The position numbers and the translations under genes are program-made. Under the pieces are notes generated by a model. It saw only the letters and a list, made by a program, of their open reading frames with translations. It was not told the DNA's origin and ran no database searches. Shown here in pieces: positions 54,006 through 62,637 of a stretch of DNA of 64,000 bases. Source of the stretch: Desulfobacterales bacterium. GTDB taxonomy: Bacteria > Desulfobacterota > Desulfobacteria > Desulfobacterales > JAHEIW01. The number at the start of each line of letters is the position of its first letter. The stretch's first letter is position 1. Where the stretch lies: contig JASJAN010000002.1 of assembly GCA_030066985.1 (NCBI GenBank), positions 1 through 64,000 on the forward strand. The letters are read 5' to 3'.

Positions 54006-54038
54006 CCCCGGGTGGACTTGAGCCACTCGGGGTTTTTT
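54006..54038 (+). terminator. phe attenuator terminator 1
   Basis: A 10 bp stem (54006-54015 with 54023-54032, one G-T) followed by six T residues. The left arm is the 2:3 antiterminator partner. Confidence 0.9.
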
Positions 54039-54047
54039 ATTGTTATG

Positions 54048-54079
54048 AGCCTCGAGATCAGTAATCTCGGGGCTTTTTT
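54048..54079 (+). terminator. phe attenuator terminator 2
   Basis: An 11 bp stem (54048-54058 with 54064-54074, one G-T) followed by five T residues, nine bp after terminator 1. Confidence 0.85.
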
Positions 54080-54083
54080 ATTG

Positions 54084-54227
54084 GAATATGTCTCAAAAAT
54101 GCATCTTACGCCCAATGCCTGCGTTAAAAACCGATTCAAAATGCTCGAATACTGTCGTGTATGCTCCACTTTTGAATCGGTTTTCGCCTTGCCCTTGGAC
54201 GTAATCTACTATTTTTGAGACATATTC
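54084..54227. repeat. Family B palindrome, copy 3 (144 bp)
   Basis: It begins 5 bp after the second phe terminator. The ends GAATATGTCTCAAAAAT are a perfect 17 bp inverted repeat. Between attenuator and gene, as with copy 2. Confidence 0.85.
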
Positions 54228-54329
54228 AACTAAAATAACCAGCTGGCTATCACAGATACCTATTCGTATTTTTGAACTTATAAATTGCTTAACTTTTGAT
54301 TACTAAATTCAGAGAAGAAGGAGAACACA

Positions 54330-54773
54330 ATGAAACTGAAACAAATTTCCGTACCCATTGAAAATTCGCATGACAGACTTTATGAGATTACAAAAGCGCT
54401 GGCGGGCAAGGGGATTACACCCAGGGCGTTTACGCTGGTTGACAAAGGCAATTACGGGGAGCTTCGCCTGCTGGTTTCGGACTTAATTGCCGCCCGGCAA
54501 ATTTTAATGCAGATGGACATCCCCGGGCACATCGACGATGTGGTGGCCCTTGAAATCCAAAACGAACCCGGGCATTTATCTCAAATCATCGCAGCCTTAA
54601 TGGAAGCTGACATTACCATTAAATACAGCTACGCTTATGCGGGCAACCATTTGGGCAAAACAGTGATGATCTTTTGTTTCAGTGATAATGACAAAGCCCT
54701 GCAGGTTCTGGCCCAAAAGCGCATCCACGCTTTGGATTATCTGACCTTTGACATGCTGGAAGATGCGGCCTAA
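54330..54773 (+). CDS. Tandem ACT-domain protein
   Basis: 147 residues. Two ACT units: the first QISVPIENSHDRLYEITKALAGKGI, the second VVALEIQNEPGHLSQIIAALMEADI with SYAYAG. No catalytic domain. ACT domains bind amino acids. In Desulfobacterota such proteins often lie by phenylacetate-CoA ligase genes. Here it heads a phenylalanine operon, so a regulatory subunit for DAHP synthase or PheA is inferred. GGAG site upstream. Confidence 0.8.
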   Translation: MKLKQISVPIENSHDRLYEITKALAGKGITPRAFTLVDKGNYGELRLLVSDLIAARQILMQMDIPGHIDDVVALEIQNEPGHLSQIIAALMEADITIKYSYAYAGNHLGKTVMIFCFSDNDKALQVLAQKRIHALDYLTFDMLEDAA

Positions 54774-54843
54774 GGGGTCGACGGTAATTTGAGCGATGCT
54801 CAGATCGGCACTTCCGAAGTTATTTAGATAAAGGATTGTTGTT

Positions 54844-55689
54844 ATGAAAAATCTTAAACTGGTCGCCCGCGAAACCAAAACGCGCACGGTGGTCAATGTA
54901 TCCGGAATTGAAATCGGCCGTGATTTTGTTGTGATCGCAGGACCCTGCAGCGTAGAAAGCGAAATGCAGCTGCTGGAGACCGCCAGGGCTGTCAAAGCTT
55001 CCGGTGCGGATATGCTGCGCGGTGGCGCTTTTAAGCCGCGTACCTCACCCTATGCCTTTCAGGGGCTCGGTATTCAAGGGCTGAAAATTCTGGATAAAGC
55101 AAGGCAGGAAACCGGACTGCCGATTATTACCGAGGTGGTCGATCCCCGCGATGTGTCCTGGGTGGCCGAGTTTGCCGATGTGTTGCAGATTGGCACCCGC
55201 AACATGCAAAACTTCTCCCTTTTGAAAGAGGTCGGCAAATCAGGACGGCCGGCACTGCTCAAACGCGGCATGTACTCCACCCTCGAAGAATGGCTCAATT
55301 GTGCCGAGTACATTTTAAGTGAGGGCAATCCGGATGTGATTCTCTGTGAGCGCGGCATCCGGACCTTTGAAACCTACACTCGTAACACACTGGATCTCAG
55401 CGCGGTACCGGCTATCAAGGAACTCAGCCATCTGCCGATCATTATCGATCCGACCCACAGCACCGGCCGCATCAGCCTGATTGAGTCGATGAGCATGGCA
55501 GCGGCCGCCGCCGGTGCCGATGGCATGATCGTCGAAGTGCATCACAAACCTCAAGAGGCCCTGTGCGATGCGGACCAGGCCCTGACACCGGATAGTTTTG
55601 CAACCATGATGAAGCGTCTGAGACCGCTGTCATCTTTTCTGGAAAGCCTGCCATCGGCGCCAACCGCTAAAACCAACCGGATAAAGTGA
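54844..55689 (+). CDS. aroF: DAHP synthase, type I beta (KDO8P-synthase-like)
   Basis: 281 residues without an N-terminal regulatory domain, the short I-beta form. [45 protein letters not shown] and [15 protein letters not shown] hold PEP and metal sites. It differs clearly from the I-alpha enzyme at 44435. Lacking its own ACT or ferredoxin-like domain, it may be controlled by the ACT protein in front of it. Confidence 0.93.
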   Translation: MKNLKLVARETKTRTVVNVSGIEIGRDFVVIAGPCSVESEMQLLETARAVKASGADMLRGGAFKPRTSPYAFQGLGIQGLKILDKARQETGLPIITEVVDPRDVSWVAEFADVLQIGTRNMQNFSLLKEVGKSGRPALLKRGMYSTLEEWLNCAEYILSEGNPDVILCERGIRTFETYTRNTLDLSAVPAIKELSHLPIIIDPTHSTGRISLIESMSMAAAAAGADGMIVEVHHKPQEALCDADQALTPDSFATMMKRLRPLSSFLESLPSAPTAKTNRIK

Positions 55690-55695
55690 GCAAAA

Positions 55696-56757
55696 ATGAA
55701 ACCGGAAGAAATTCGGAAAAAGATTAGCAAGATTGATCGCGAGCTGCTGGTATTGCTGCAGGAACGAATGGGGCTGGCTCTGCGATCCAATAAATTCAAA
55801 GAGACCCTGAGTGACCCGCAGCAGGAAAACGACATGCTGGCACGCGCCGAGCGTTTAAACCTGGATTTGATCGAAAGCACATTCACCCGACGCCTGCTGC
55901 ATACCATTATTGACGAAACCAAACGGTTGCAGGATGAAGACCGGTCTCTGGCTGCTTTTCAAGGTGAACACGGAGCTTACGGTGAAGTGGCCGCCCGGCA
56001 GCTGGTCCCAAAAGGCGCCTATATCCCCTGTCTGGAGTTTATCGACGTTTTCCGCGGCGTTGAAGACGGCTACTTCGATCTGGGGGTGGTGCCGGTGGAA
56101 AACTCTTTGGAAGGCGCCGTTACGCAGGTTAACGATCTACTGACAACCACCGATCTGAAAGTCATCGGTGAAGTCAAGGTGACCGTCAGCCATTGTCTGC
56201 TGGCTACCGAGGAAACCGACTATCGTGAAATCCGCCAGGTCTTCTCACACCCACAGGCTTTAGCTCAGTGCCGCAATTTTTTGATGCGCAACAAACTTGA
56301 AGCGCGCCCGTATTATGATACCGCCGGCGCGGCCAAGATGCTCGCCCGCGAAAATCCCAAAGCGGCGGCAGCCATTGCCAGCTCTTTATGCGCCGAATTG
56401 TACGACCTTGAAATTATCAAAGAAGGCGTTGAAGATGGGCCAGCCAATTCAACACGATTTTTGCTGCTGGCCCGGGAGCCGCATCCCGACAACGGTGATA
56501 AAACTTCCATCATCTTTGCCGTGCCGCACGAGGCAGGGCGATTGTACGCGGTGCTCCGACTGTTTGCCGATGCCGGGGTCAACCTGACGCGCATTGCTTC
56601 CATGCCGCTGCGCTCGGATCCGGGCAACTACAGTTTCTTTCTCGATTTTGAAGGGTCGGATAAGCAGGAAAAGATTGCGACCGTTTTAAAGGAAATGCAA
56701 GGCCTCACCAAATGGATGAAATATTTAGGCAGCTATCCTGCTGATCGCGATCGTTGA
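55696..56757 (+). CDS. pheA: Bifunctional chorismate mutase/prephenate dehydratase
   Basis: 353 residues. Helical mutase domain (1-90: IRKKISKIDRELLVLLQERM). Dehydratase domain (about 90-265: AAFQGEHGAYGEVAARQ, VVPVENSLEGAVTQ, the catalytic NSTRF at 251-255). C-terminal ACT domain (from about 270). The Phe-binding ACT motifs are altered: GALx is GRLY (281-284) and ESRP is ASMP (301-304). This suggests weak or altered Phe feedback, with attenuation or the separate ACT protein taking over. Makes phenylpyruvate. Confidence 0.93.
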   Translation: MKPEEIRKKISKIDRELLVLLQERMGLALRSNKFKETLSDPQQENDMLARAERLNLDLIESTFTRRLLHTIIDETKRLQDEDRSLAAFQGEHGAYGEVAARQLVPKGAYIPCLEFIDVFRGVEDGYFDLGVVPVENSLEGAVTQVNDLLTTTDLKVIGEVKVTVSHCLLATEETDYREIRQVFSHPQALAQCRNFLMRNKLEARPYYDTAGAAKMLARENPKAAAAIASSLCAELYDLEIIKEGVEDGPANSTRFLLLAREPHPDNGDKTSIIFAVPHEAGRLYAVLRLFADAGVNLTRIASMPLRSDPGNYSFFLDFEGSDKQEKIATVLKEMQGLTKWMKYLGSYPADRDR

Positions 56758-56880
56758 CAACGATGGCTTTTCAGCTATTCTTAATTTACGAAATAATGCC
56801 CATCCGACTTGACAGGCGCGGCATAACAAGGATATTTTCTGATGAGTCTCTTGATCCTCCGACTTGAAAGGAGAATTAAA

Positions 56881-57408
56881 ATGAGAATCAAAACCACTGT
56901 TTACATCGTCATTTTAAGCTCGCTTTTCATTTGGGTCAGTGCTTCCTATTTAGCCGCCGCGGAAATCTACACCTGGACCGATAAAGACGGCAATATGCAC
57001 ATTACCAAATACCCGCCACCCAAAGGCGCCAAGCTCAAAGATGTGACGGAATATACAAGTGATGCCGAAAGACAGGAATTCAATAGCCAGGAGCCGCAGG
57101 GTAGTCGACCAGTTACAGAACGTGATGCGACAGAAGCTACGGAGGCCCAGCGCAAGGCGGACATAGCGGCTAAAAAAGCCGAAGAGGCCAATATCAAGGC
57201 ATCTAAAGCAGCTCAAAAGGCCTATGATACAAAATACAAAAAAGCGATTCAGGAAAGACAACAGCGCCAGGGTCGGATAACTGAAGATGATGTCATAAAG
57301 GCCGAAAGTGAGGCCGCCCAGGCTGCGGAAGAAGCAAAAAAGGCCTGGGAAAAAGCCCAAAAGGCCAGAATTAAGGCTAAAGAAGCGCAAGAACGTGCCA
57401 ACCAATAG
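56881..57408 (+). CDS. DUF4124 secreted protein with coiled-coil tail
   Basis: 175 residues from the ATG at 56881 (AAGGAG upstream). Signal peptide (VILSSLFIWVSASYLAAA). DUF4124-like EIYTWTDKDGNMHITKYPP near the N-terminus. The rest is Ala/Lys/Glu-rich helix (KKAEEANIKASKAAQKA), probably coiled coil. Periplasmic, function unknown. It ends at a clear terminator. Not part of the aromatic pathway. Confidence 0.75.
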   Translation: MRIKTTVYIVILSSLFIWVSASYLAAAEIYTWTDKDGNMHITKYPPPKGAKLKDVTEYTSDAERQEFNSQEPQGSRPVTERDATEATEAQRKADIAAKKAEEANIKASKAAQKAYDTKYKKAIQERQQRQGRITEDDVIKAESEAAQAAEEAKKAWEKAQKARIKAKEAQERANQ

Positions 57409-57434
57409 AATTCAGCCGGACAATTTAAATCAGC

Positions 57435-57460
57435 AGCCGGATCTTTATCCGGCTTTTTTT
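57435..57460 (+). terminator. Rho-independent terminator
   Basis: AGCCGGAT (57435-57442) pairs with ATCCGGCT (57447-57454) around a CTTT loop, followed by a run of T. It ends the DUF4124 gene. Confidence 0.9.
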
Positions 57461-57621
57461 GTCCGCAAAGCGCTGCCTCTGAATGCATCAGGGGCGTTGT
57501 GAAAGAGCAGCGAGAAGCGTATAGTGCGCTTTAAAACCAAATGCAAAGCTTTGGTAAAACCCCTTTTAAAAGCGCTGGCCGCCAAACATTTGCATCATCA
57601 TAAATAGGAGAATTTTTCTAA

Positions 57622-59040
57622 ATGTCATTTTTATCGGATGCTCAAATTGTTATCACCGCACTGGAAAAATACCATCAGGAGTCCATCAGCCGGCAAAAAC
57701 CGGTTATCCATCAGCCCCCGCTGGAAGCATTGGCTTCGGATCTGGATTTAAGTGCTTACATAAGCGACGGCCGTTTAAGCGGCGAACGCCTGGCGCAATT
57801 TTTAAGCAAATATCTGGAATCCACCACCCGCCTGCTGCATCCGGCTTATCTGGCCCACCAGGTGGGCACATCCCATTATGCCGGCGCTCTGGCCTCGCTT
57901 ATCGACGGCTTTACCAACAACCCCATGGCCATTTATGAAATGGGCCCGGGAGCCGCCAGTATCGAGTGGACCATTGTCAACTGGCTGCTCACAAAAGTGG
58001 GCTGGCCGCCACAGCCACTCAAGAGATCTCAACAGACGAATCAGATTTTTGGTGGCGGTGTCTTGACCCACGGCGGCTCGCTGGCCAATTTGACCGCTTT
58101 GGTGGCAGCGCGCAGCCGGGTGGCGCCGGATGCCTGGCAGGAGGGCAACCCCGGCAATCTGGTCATACTGGCACCTGCTGAAAGCCATTACTCAATCGCC
58201 CGCGCAGCCGGTATTATAGGCCTGGGCTGCAATGCCATCCGCACCATGGCAGTGGATGATCAAGGTGTCGTCATTCCCGAAAAATTACCAGAGACGTATG
58301 CGCGCTTAATGGATGAGGGCAAAACCGTTATGGCAGTCGTTGCCAACGGCTGCAGTACCGCGGCCGGGCTCTATGATCCCATCCGCAAAATGGGTGAATT
58401 TTGCAATGCACAGCAGGTGTGGTTTCACATCGACGGCGCCCACGGCGCCAGCGCGTTGCTCTCAAATAGACTTAAAGAGCGGCTCGATGGCGTGGAACTG
58501 GCGGATTCACTGATCTGGGATGCCCACAAGCTACTGCGCACACCGTCATTATGCACGGCCGTTCTGGTCAAAGACGCCCGCACCATTGATCAGGCCTTTC
58601 AGCAGGATGCCAGTTATATCTTTCATGAGAAAGATCAGCCCGGTTTTGATTTTATCCACCGTACGGTTGAATGCACCAAGGCGGGTTTGGGACTAAAATG
58701 GTTTTTCGTGCTGGCCGCACTCGGCGAGCAGGGACTGGCCAAGCATGTCGACGATCAATATGACCGCGCACAGCAGGCCTATGATTACATTGAATCGCAA
58801 CCGGCGTTTAGCTGCGCTGTTGCACCGCAAAGCAATATTCTCTGTTTTCGAGTCGATGGCAGTGATGCGCTCCAGCTGGAGATAAGAGACAAACTGATCT
58901 CACAGGGGGACTTTTATCTGTCAACCACCGAGTTTGGCGGCCGCCGATATTTGCGCCTGGTGTTTAACCACCCCGATACCAGTCTTGATGACATCAAGCA
59001 ATTGATTCAGAATATTCGTCAACTCGTTAATGAAAGTTAG
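57622..59040 (+). CDS. PLP-dependent group II decarboxylase
   Basis: 472 residues. PLP Lys in DSLIWDAHKLLRTP, HIDGAHGAS with the metal/PLP Asp and His, and ESHYSIARAAGIIGLG. The family includes 2,4-diaminobutyrate, glutamate, tyrosine and aspartate decarboxylases. Length and motifs resemble diaminobutyrate-type enzymes most. Which amino acid is used is unknown; an aromatic one would fit the neighbourhood but is not shown. GGAG site upstream. Confidence 0.82.
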   Translation: MSFLSDAQIVITALEKYHQESISRQKPVIHQPPLEALASDLDLSAYISDGRLSGERLAQFLSKYLESTTRLLHPAYLAHQVGTSHYAGALASLIDGFTNNPMAIYEMGPGAASIEWTIVNWLLTKVGWPPQPLKRSQQTNQIFGGGVLTHGGSLANLTALVAARSRVAPDAWQEGNPGNLVILAPAESHYSIARAAGIIGLGCNAIRTMAVDDQGVVIPEKLPETYARLMDEGKTVMAVVANGCSTAAGLYDPIRKMGEFCNAQQVWFHIDGAHGASALLSNRLKERLDGVELADSLIWDAHKLLRTPSLCTAVLVKDARTIDQAFQQDASYIFHEKDQPGFDFIHRTVECTKAGLGLKWFFVLAALGEQGLAKHVDDQYDRAQQAYDYIESQPAFSCAVAPQSNILCFRVDGSDALQLEIRDKLISQGDFYLSTTEFGGRRYLRLVFNHPDTSLDDIKQLIQNIRQLVNES

Positions 59041-59066
59041 AGATTATTGTACCCCTGCAATAGGTC

Positions 59067-59253
59067 TCACGCAAAGGCGCAAAGGCGCTAAGAGATTTCT
59101 AAGCTGAAAGTTATAGTCCTTTGTGCTCTTTGTGTCTTTGTGGTTATATGCGCACTCGGTTTTCACCACGAAGAACACGAAGCCCGCGAAATTCATAAAA
59201 GGACTAATCGTTTTTATGATTATTTTTCTTTGCGGCTTAGCGTCTTTGCGTGA
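59067..59253. repeat. Palindromic repeat with CGCAAAGG units
   Basis: Left end TCACGCAAAGGCGCAAAGG, right end CTTAGCGTCTTTGCGTGA, imperfect complements. Inner CTTTGTGCTCTTTGTG and CACGAAGAACACGAAG also mirror each other. It is similar in style to family A. It fills the 59041-59310 gap. Confidence 0.65.
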
Positions 59254-59310
59254 AAATTTATTAAAAAAACAGAATTCCTTTGTAAACTTGAAACAGAAAG
59301 GAAAAAGATT

Positions 59311-59721
59311 ATGCCAACCGTGAAATTAATCGAATACGAGGAGGCCAGCCCCGAAGTAAAGGCAGTTTACGATGACATCATGGCCACGCGCCAAATCGAC
59401 TGGGTCAACAATTTCTGGAAGGCACTGGCAGTGCAGCCGGCGCTTTTGCGGCGCACCTGGGAAGGGGTCAAAGAAGTGATGACACCCGGTGCGCTTGATC
59501 CGTTAGTTAAAGAGATGCTCTATGTTGCGGTCAGTGTCACCAATGGCTGCGCCTATTGCATTAACAGCCATACCGCGGCGGCCCGAAAAAAAGGCATGAC
59601 AGATGAAATGCTGGCCGAGTTGATGGCGGTGGTGGGCATGGCCAACCAGACCAATGCTATAGTCAATGGTTTTCAAGTAGAATTGGATGAAGTCTTTAAA
59701 GACGGCGGGCGTCAGACTTAA
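59311..59721 (+). CDS. Carboxymuconolactone decarboxylase/AhpD-like protein
   Basis: 136 residues. All-helical CMD domain with the redox CxxC plus His: NGCAYCINSHTAAARKKG. Such proteins act as alkylhydroperoxidase-like reductases or have unknown roles. ATG with AAAGGA upstream. MsrAB, another oxidative-defence gene, is the next gene on the opposite strand. Confidence 0.85.
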   Translation: MPTVKLIEYEEASPEVKAVYDDIMATRQIDWVNNFWKALAVQPALLRRTWEGVKEVMTPGALDPLVKEMLYVAVSVTNGCAYCINSHTAAARKKGMTDEMLAELMAVVGMANQTNAIVNGFQVELDEVFKDGGRQT

Positions 59722-59841
59722 GGCAAATCGCCAAATGGCTTTGGTCAGCATGAAAAGGGAATCCAATGGGACGGATTCCCTTTTTGAATTTGAATCCGTA
59801 TTTAAGGGCGCCCTTGTAAAGATAGCATTTGCGGCAAAGCA

Positions 59842-60990
59842 CTAATTGGCTGTTTGAACAGACTCAAACAATTTGGTGTATTCGCCATAGCCTTCTTTTT
59901 GCAGTTCTTCTCTGGGAACAAATTTCAGAGCGGCCGAATTGATGCAATAGCGCAGGCCGGTAGGTGCCGGACCATCCGGAAACACATGCCCCAGATGCGA
60001 ATCCCCATGTTTGCTGCGAACTTCGGTTCGCACCATGAAAAACTTACGGTCTTCATGTTCGACGATATTTTCAGGTACCAGCGGTCGCGTAAAACTGGGC
60101 CAGCCGGTTCCCGAGTCAAACTTGTCTGTCGAAGCAAACAACGGCTCACCGGAAACGACGTCCACATATATCCCTTCTTTTTTGTTGTCATGATATTCGT
60201 TATTGAAGGGCGGCTCGGTACCGTCTTTCTGGGTGACCTTGTATTGCATGGGCGTTAACTGCTGTTTGAGCACCGCATCGTCGGGTTTTGAATATTTGGA
60301 ATTATCGCCGGATTTCATCGATTTGGCGGCGGGCTTGGCCTCATCGCCCCACTTGCTTTTCAGAAATTGATCGCGGCCTGATCCGTAACGATACATTTTA
60401 TAGCGCAATGGGTTTTTGCTGTAATAGTCCTGGTGATATTCCTCAGCCGGATAAAATTTGGTCAAGGGAACAATTTCGGTGGCGATCGGTTTGGAGAAAC
60501 GTCTCGATTTTTCCAATTCCGCTCTGGATTCCTCCGCAATGCGCTTTTGTTCTTCATCGTGGTAAAAAATAGCCGGTCGATACTGGGAGCCGCGATCGAC
60601 GAACTGCCCGCCGGCATCGGTGGGATCCATATGTCGCCAAAGCACATCCAGCAGTTCTTTGTAAGTGATTTTGTCTGGATCGTAAGTTATCTGAACCGCT
60701 TCGGTGTGACTGGTGCCGCCGGACGCTACCTGCTTGTAGGTCGGATTGGGCTCTTCACCCCCGGTATAGCCGGATATAACCTCGATGACACCGTCGACTT
60801 TTTCAAAATCCGATTCAACACACCAAAAACAACCACCGGCAAAAGTTGCGGTTTTATAGCCTTTGGATTCTGTTTTCATAAGGGTACTCTTTTCTTCGTT
60901 TTTAGCTTGTTTATCATTTGATTTTTGAAATCCGAATAGGACAATGCCTATCAGCAATATAGCGCTTATCGTAATAATTGTTTTCATCAT
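59842..60990 (-). CDS. msrAB: Methionine sulfoxide reductase MsrA-MsrB fusion
   Basis: 382 residues from the ATG at 60990 (GGAG 6 bp upstream). N-terminal signal or membrane anchor ([18 protein letters not shown]). MsrA domain with [17 protein letters not shown] and [15 protein letters not shown]. MsrB domain from about residue 240 with [17 protein letters not shown] and the catalytic RYCINS. MsrB lacks the zinc CxxC pairs. Repairs oxidised methionine outside the cytoplasm. Order A then B. Confidence 0.92.
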   Translation of the reverse strand: MMKTIITISAILLIGIVLFGFQKSNDKQAKNEEKSTLMKTESKGYKTATFAGGCFWCVESDFEKVDGVIEVISGYTGGEEPNPTYKQVASGGTSHTEAVQITYDPDKITYKELLDVLWRHMDPTDAGGQFVDRGSQYRPAIFYHDEEQKRIAEESRAELEKSRRFSKPIATEIVPLTKFYPAEEYHQDYYSKNPLRYKMYRYGSGRDQFLKSKWGDEAKPAAKSMKSGDNSKYSKPDDAVLKQQLTPMQYKVTQKDGTEPPFNNEYHDNKKEGIYVDVVSGEPLFASTDKFDSGTGWPSFTRPLVPENIVEHEDRKFFMVRTEVRSKHGDSHLGHVFPDGPAPTGLRYCINSAALKFVPREELQKEGYGEYTKLFESVQTAN

Positions 60991-61099
60991 AATGAACTCC
61001 ATTCAAAACGATGCGTTTTAAGTTTTACAGCAGAAATATAAGCATTAATTGGTTAAAAGTCAGATTTTTGTTGCCTTAGTCGTAACAGGTGGCGGGACA

Positions 61100-62542
61100 T
61101 TACAGATGGGTTCTGCTTTTGGGGAACAAACTGGCCACAACTCCCTGATATTGATCATAAAATCCAACTCCCAAAACAGCATTTTGATGGCGAATCAACA
61201 CATAACCGCTGCCGTTGCAGGACTGGATCTGGTCCTTTTGAAGAGTAAACGGCTTGCGGGCTAAGTAAGAATGCAGCTGGTCGCAAGACGCATTAATGAC
61301 ATTGCGATCGGCCTTGCGGCCAAAGGCGGTGGCACATGAGGTGGTCAATTTGGGGTATTTAAAATGAAAATGAAACAGCGGTAGTCCGCTGATGCATTTG
61401 GCCATATGTGGCGGTCGGTGATCGGCGGCTACAGCGTAAATATCGCGCCGGCTTTTATTGAGCAGTTGCAAATTATCAAAGGCACTACGATCGATACCGA
61501 ATCGCGTGCTAAGGATGTTAAACATCTGCTCAGCGTCGTTCAAGCGCTGTTGGGTGCTGCCGGAAGCGGTCTCAAAATCAGGGTGACTTAATTCGAGCGG
61601 CTCGACCGCTTTGTGAGCAACACCGTCGATCTTTTCCAGGAGAGCAATATAAAATCCGCCGGTATCGTTTAAATGCGGCCAAATCCGAATCGAGTGCCGC
61701 AGATCGTCGTGAAAGGTTGCACCTGCCCAGGACGTCATACCCGGAGCGCTGTTTAAGCCCGGCAGGTTGACCGGTAAAAAGCGAACCACACCGGGCATTT
61801 TTTTTAGAACAGCGTCGACAATAGCCTCATTTTCTTCCGGCGCATAGGTGCAGGTGCTATATAGTATGCGGCCCCCGACCCGGCAGCGGCGGATGGCGGA
61901 TTCCAGCAGCAGCTGTTGCTTGTGGAAGCGTTTCGGCATTGGTTGGAAGGGCGCCCGATTTAAAATACCCGGATGGCGTCGACTGGTGCCTTCGCAACTG
62001 CAGGGCACATCCACCAGAACACAATCAAAATCCCCGGCCGCTCGTGGATAAGCGGTGCCGTCATGGCAGGTCACACTGACATTCATCAACCCCAGCCGGT
62101 CTATGGCCGAGCGCAGCGGCCGGATACGTTCCCAGAAAATATCGTTGGCTATCACGGTGCCGCGGTTTCCCAGAGCCTGGGCCATCAAAGCGGTCTTATT
62201 GCCCGGAGAAGCGCACAGGTCCAGAACACGCTCACCGGGCTGCGGATCCAGCAGCAAGGCCGGGATCATTGAGCTGGCCTCCTGAATGTGAAACCACCCG
62301 GCCAGATAGGACCAGTGGCGCCCCAAACGCCTGTCTCCATTTTGACTGCAAACGCGATAGGCCTCTGAATGCCACTCGAGCGGGGTCAGTGTGTAGCCGT
62401 CCGGTTCGAGGACATCGACCAGTTGCCGGGTGGTGGTGCGCAGGGTATTGGTCCAGGCAAACAACGGCTGGGGCCGGCTGGCCGCCTCTACAAAAGCATC
62501 AACATCATCAACAATCGAATAATACCGCTCTAAGGTATTCAT
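61100..62542 (-). CDS. RsmB/NOP family RNA (cytosine-5) methyltransferase
   Basis: 480 residues. SAM-binding VLDLCASPGNKTALMAQALG, catalytic pair in DVPCSCEGTSRRHP and ILYSTCTYAPEENEAIVD. A C-terminal domain of about 170 residues follows, as in RsmF/YebU-type enzymes (PUA-like). Methylates cytosine in rRNA or tRNA. Length and tail favour RsmF-like. The ribosome site AAGG abuts the ATG. Confidence 0.88.
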   Translation of the reverse strand: MNTLERYYSIVDDVDAFVEAASRPQPLFAWTNTLRTTTRQLVDVLEPDGYTLTPLEWHSEAYRVCSQNGDRRLGRHWSYLAGWFHIQEASSMIPALLLDPQPGERVLDLCASPGNKTALMAQALGNRGTVIANDIFWERIRPLRSAIDRLGLMNVSVTCHDGTAYPRAAGDFDCVLVDVPCSCEGTSRRHPGILNRAPFQPMPKRFHKQQLLLESAIRRCRVGGRILYSTCTYAPEENEAIVDAVLKKMPGVVRFLPVNLPGLNSAPGMTSWAGATFHDDLRHSIRIWPHLNDTGGFYIALLEKIDGVAHKAVEPLELSHPDFETASGSTQQRLNDAEQMFNILSTRFGIDRSAFDNLQLLNKSRRDIYAVAADHRPPHMAKCISGLPLFHFHFKYPKLTTSCATAFGRKADRNVINASCDQLHSYLARKPFTLQKDQIQSCNGSGYVLIRHQNAVLGVGFYDQYQGVVASLFPKSRTHL

Positions 62543-62637
62543 CCTTAATAAACCTGCTTTAAAAGCGTAAAAGCGGGACGCCCATAAAATTATAAGTTTC
62601 TATCATAATCGTACAAATCTTTATCATGGAATGACCG

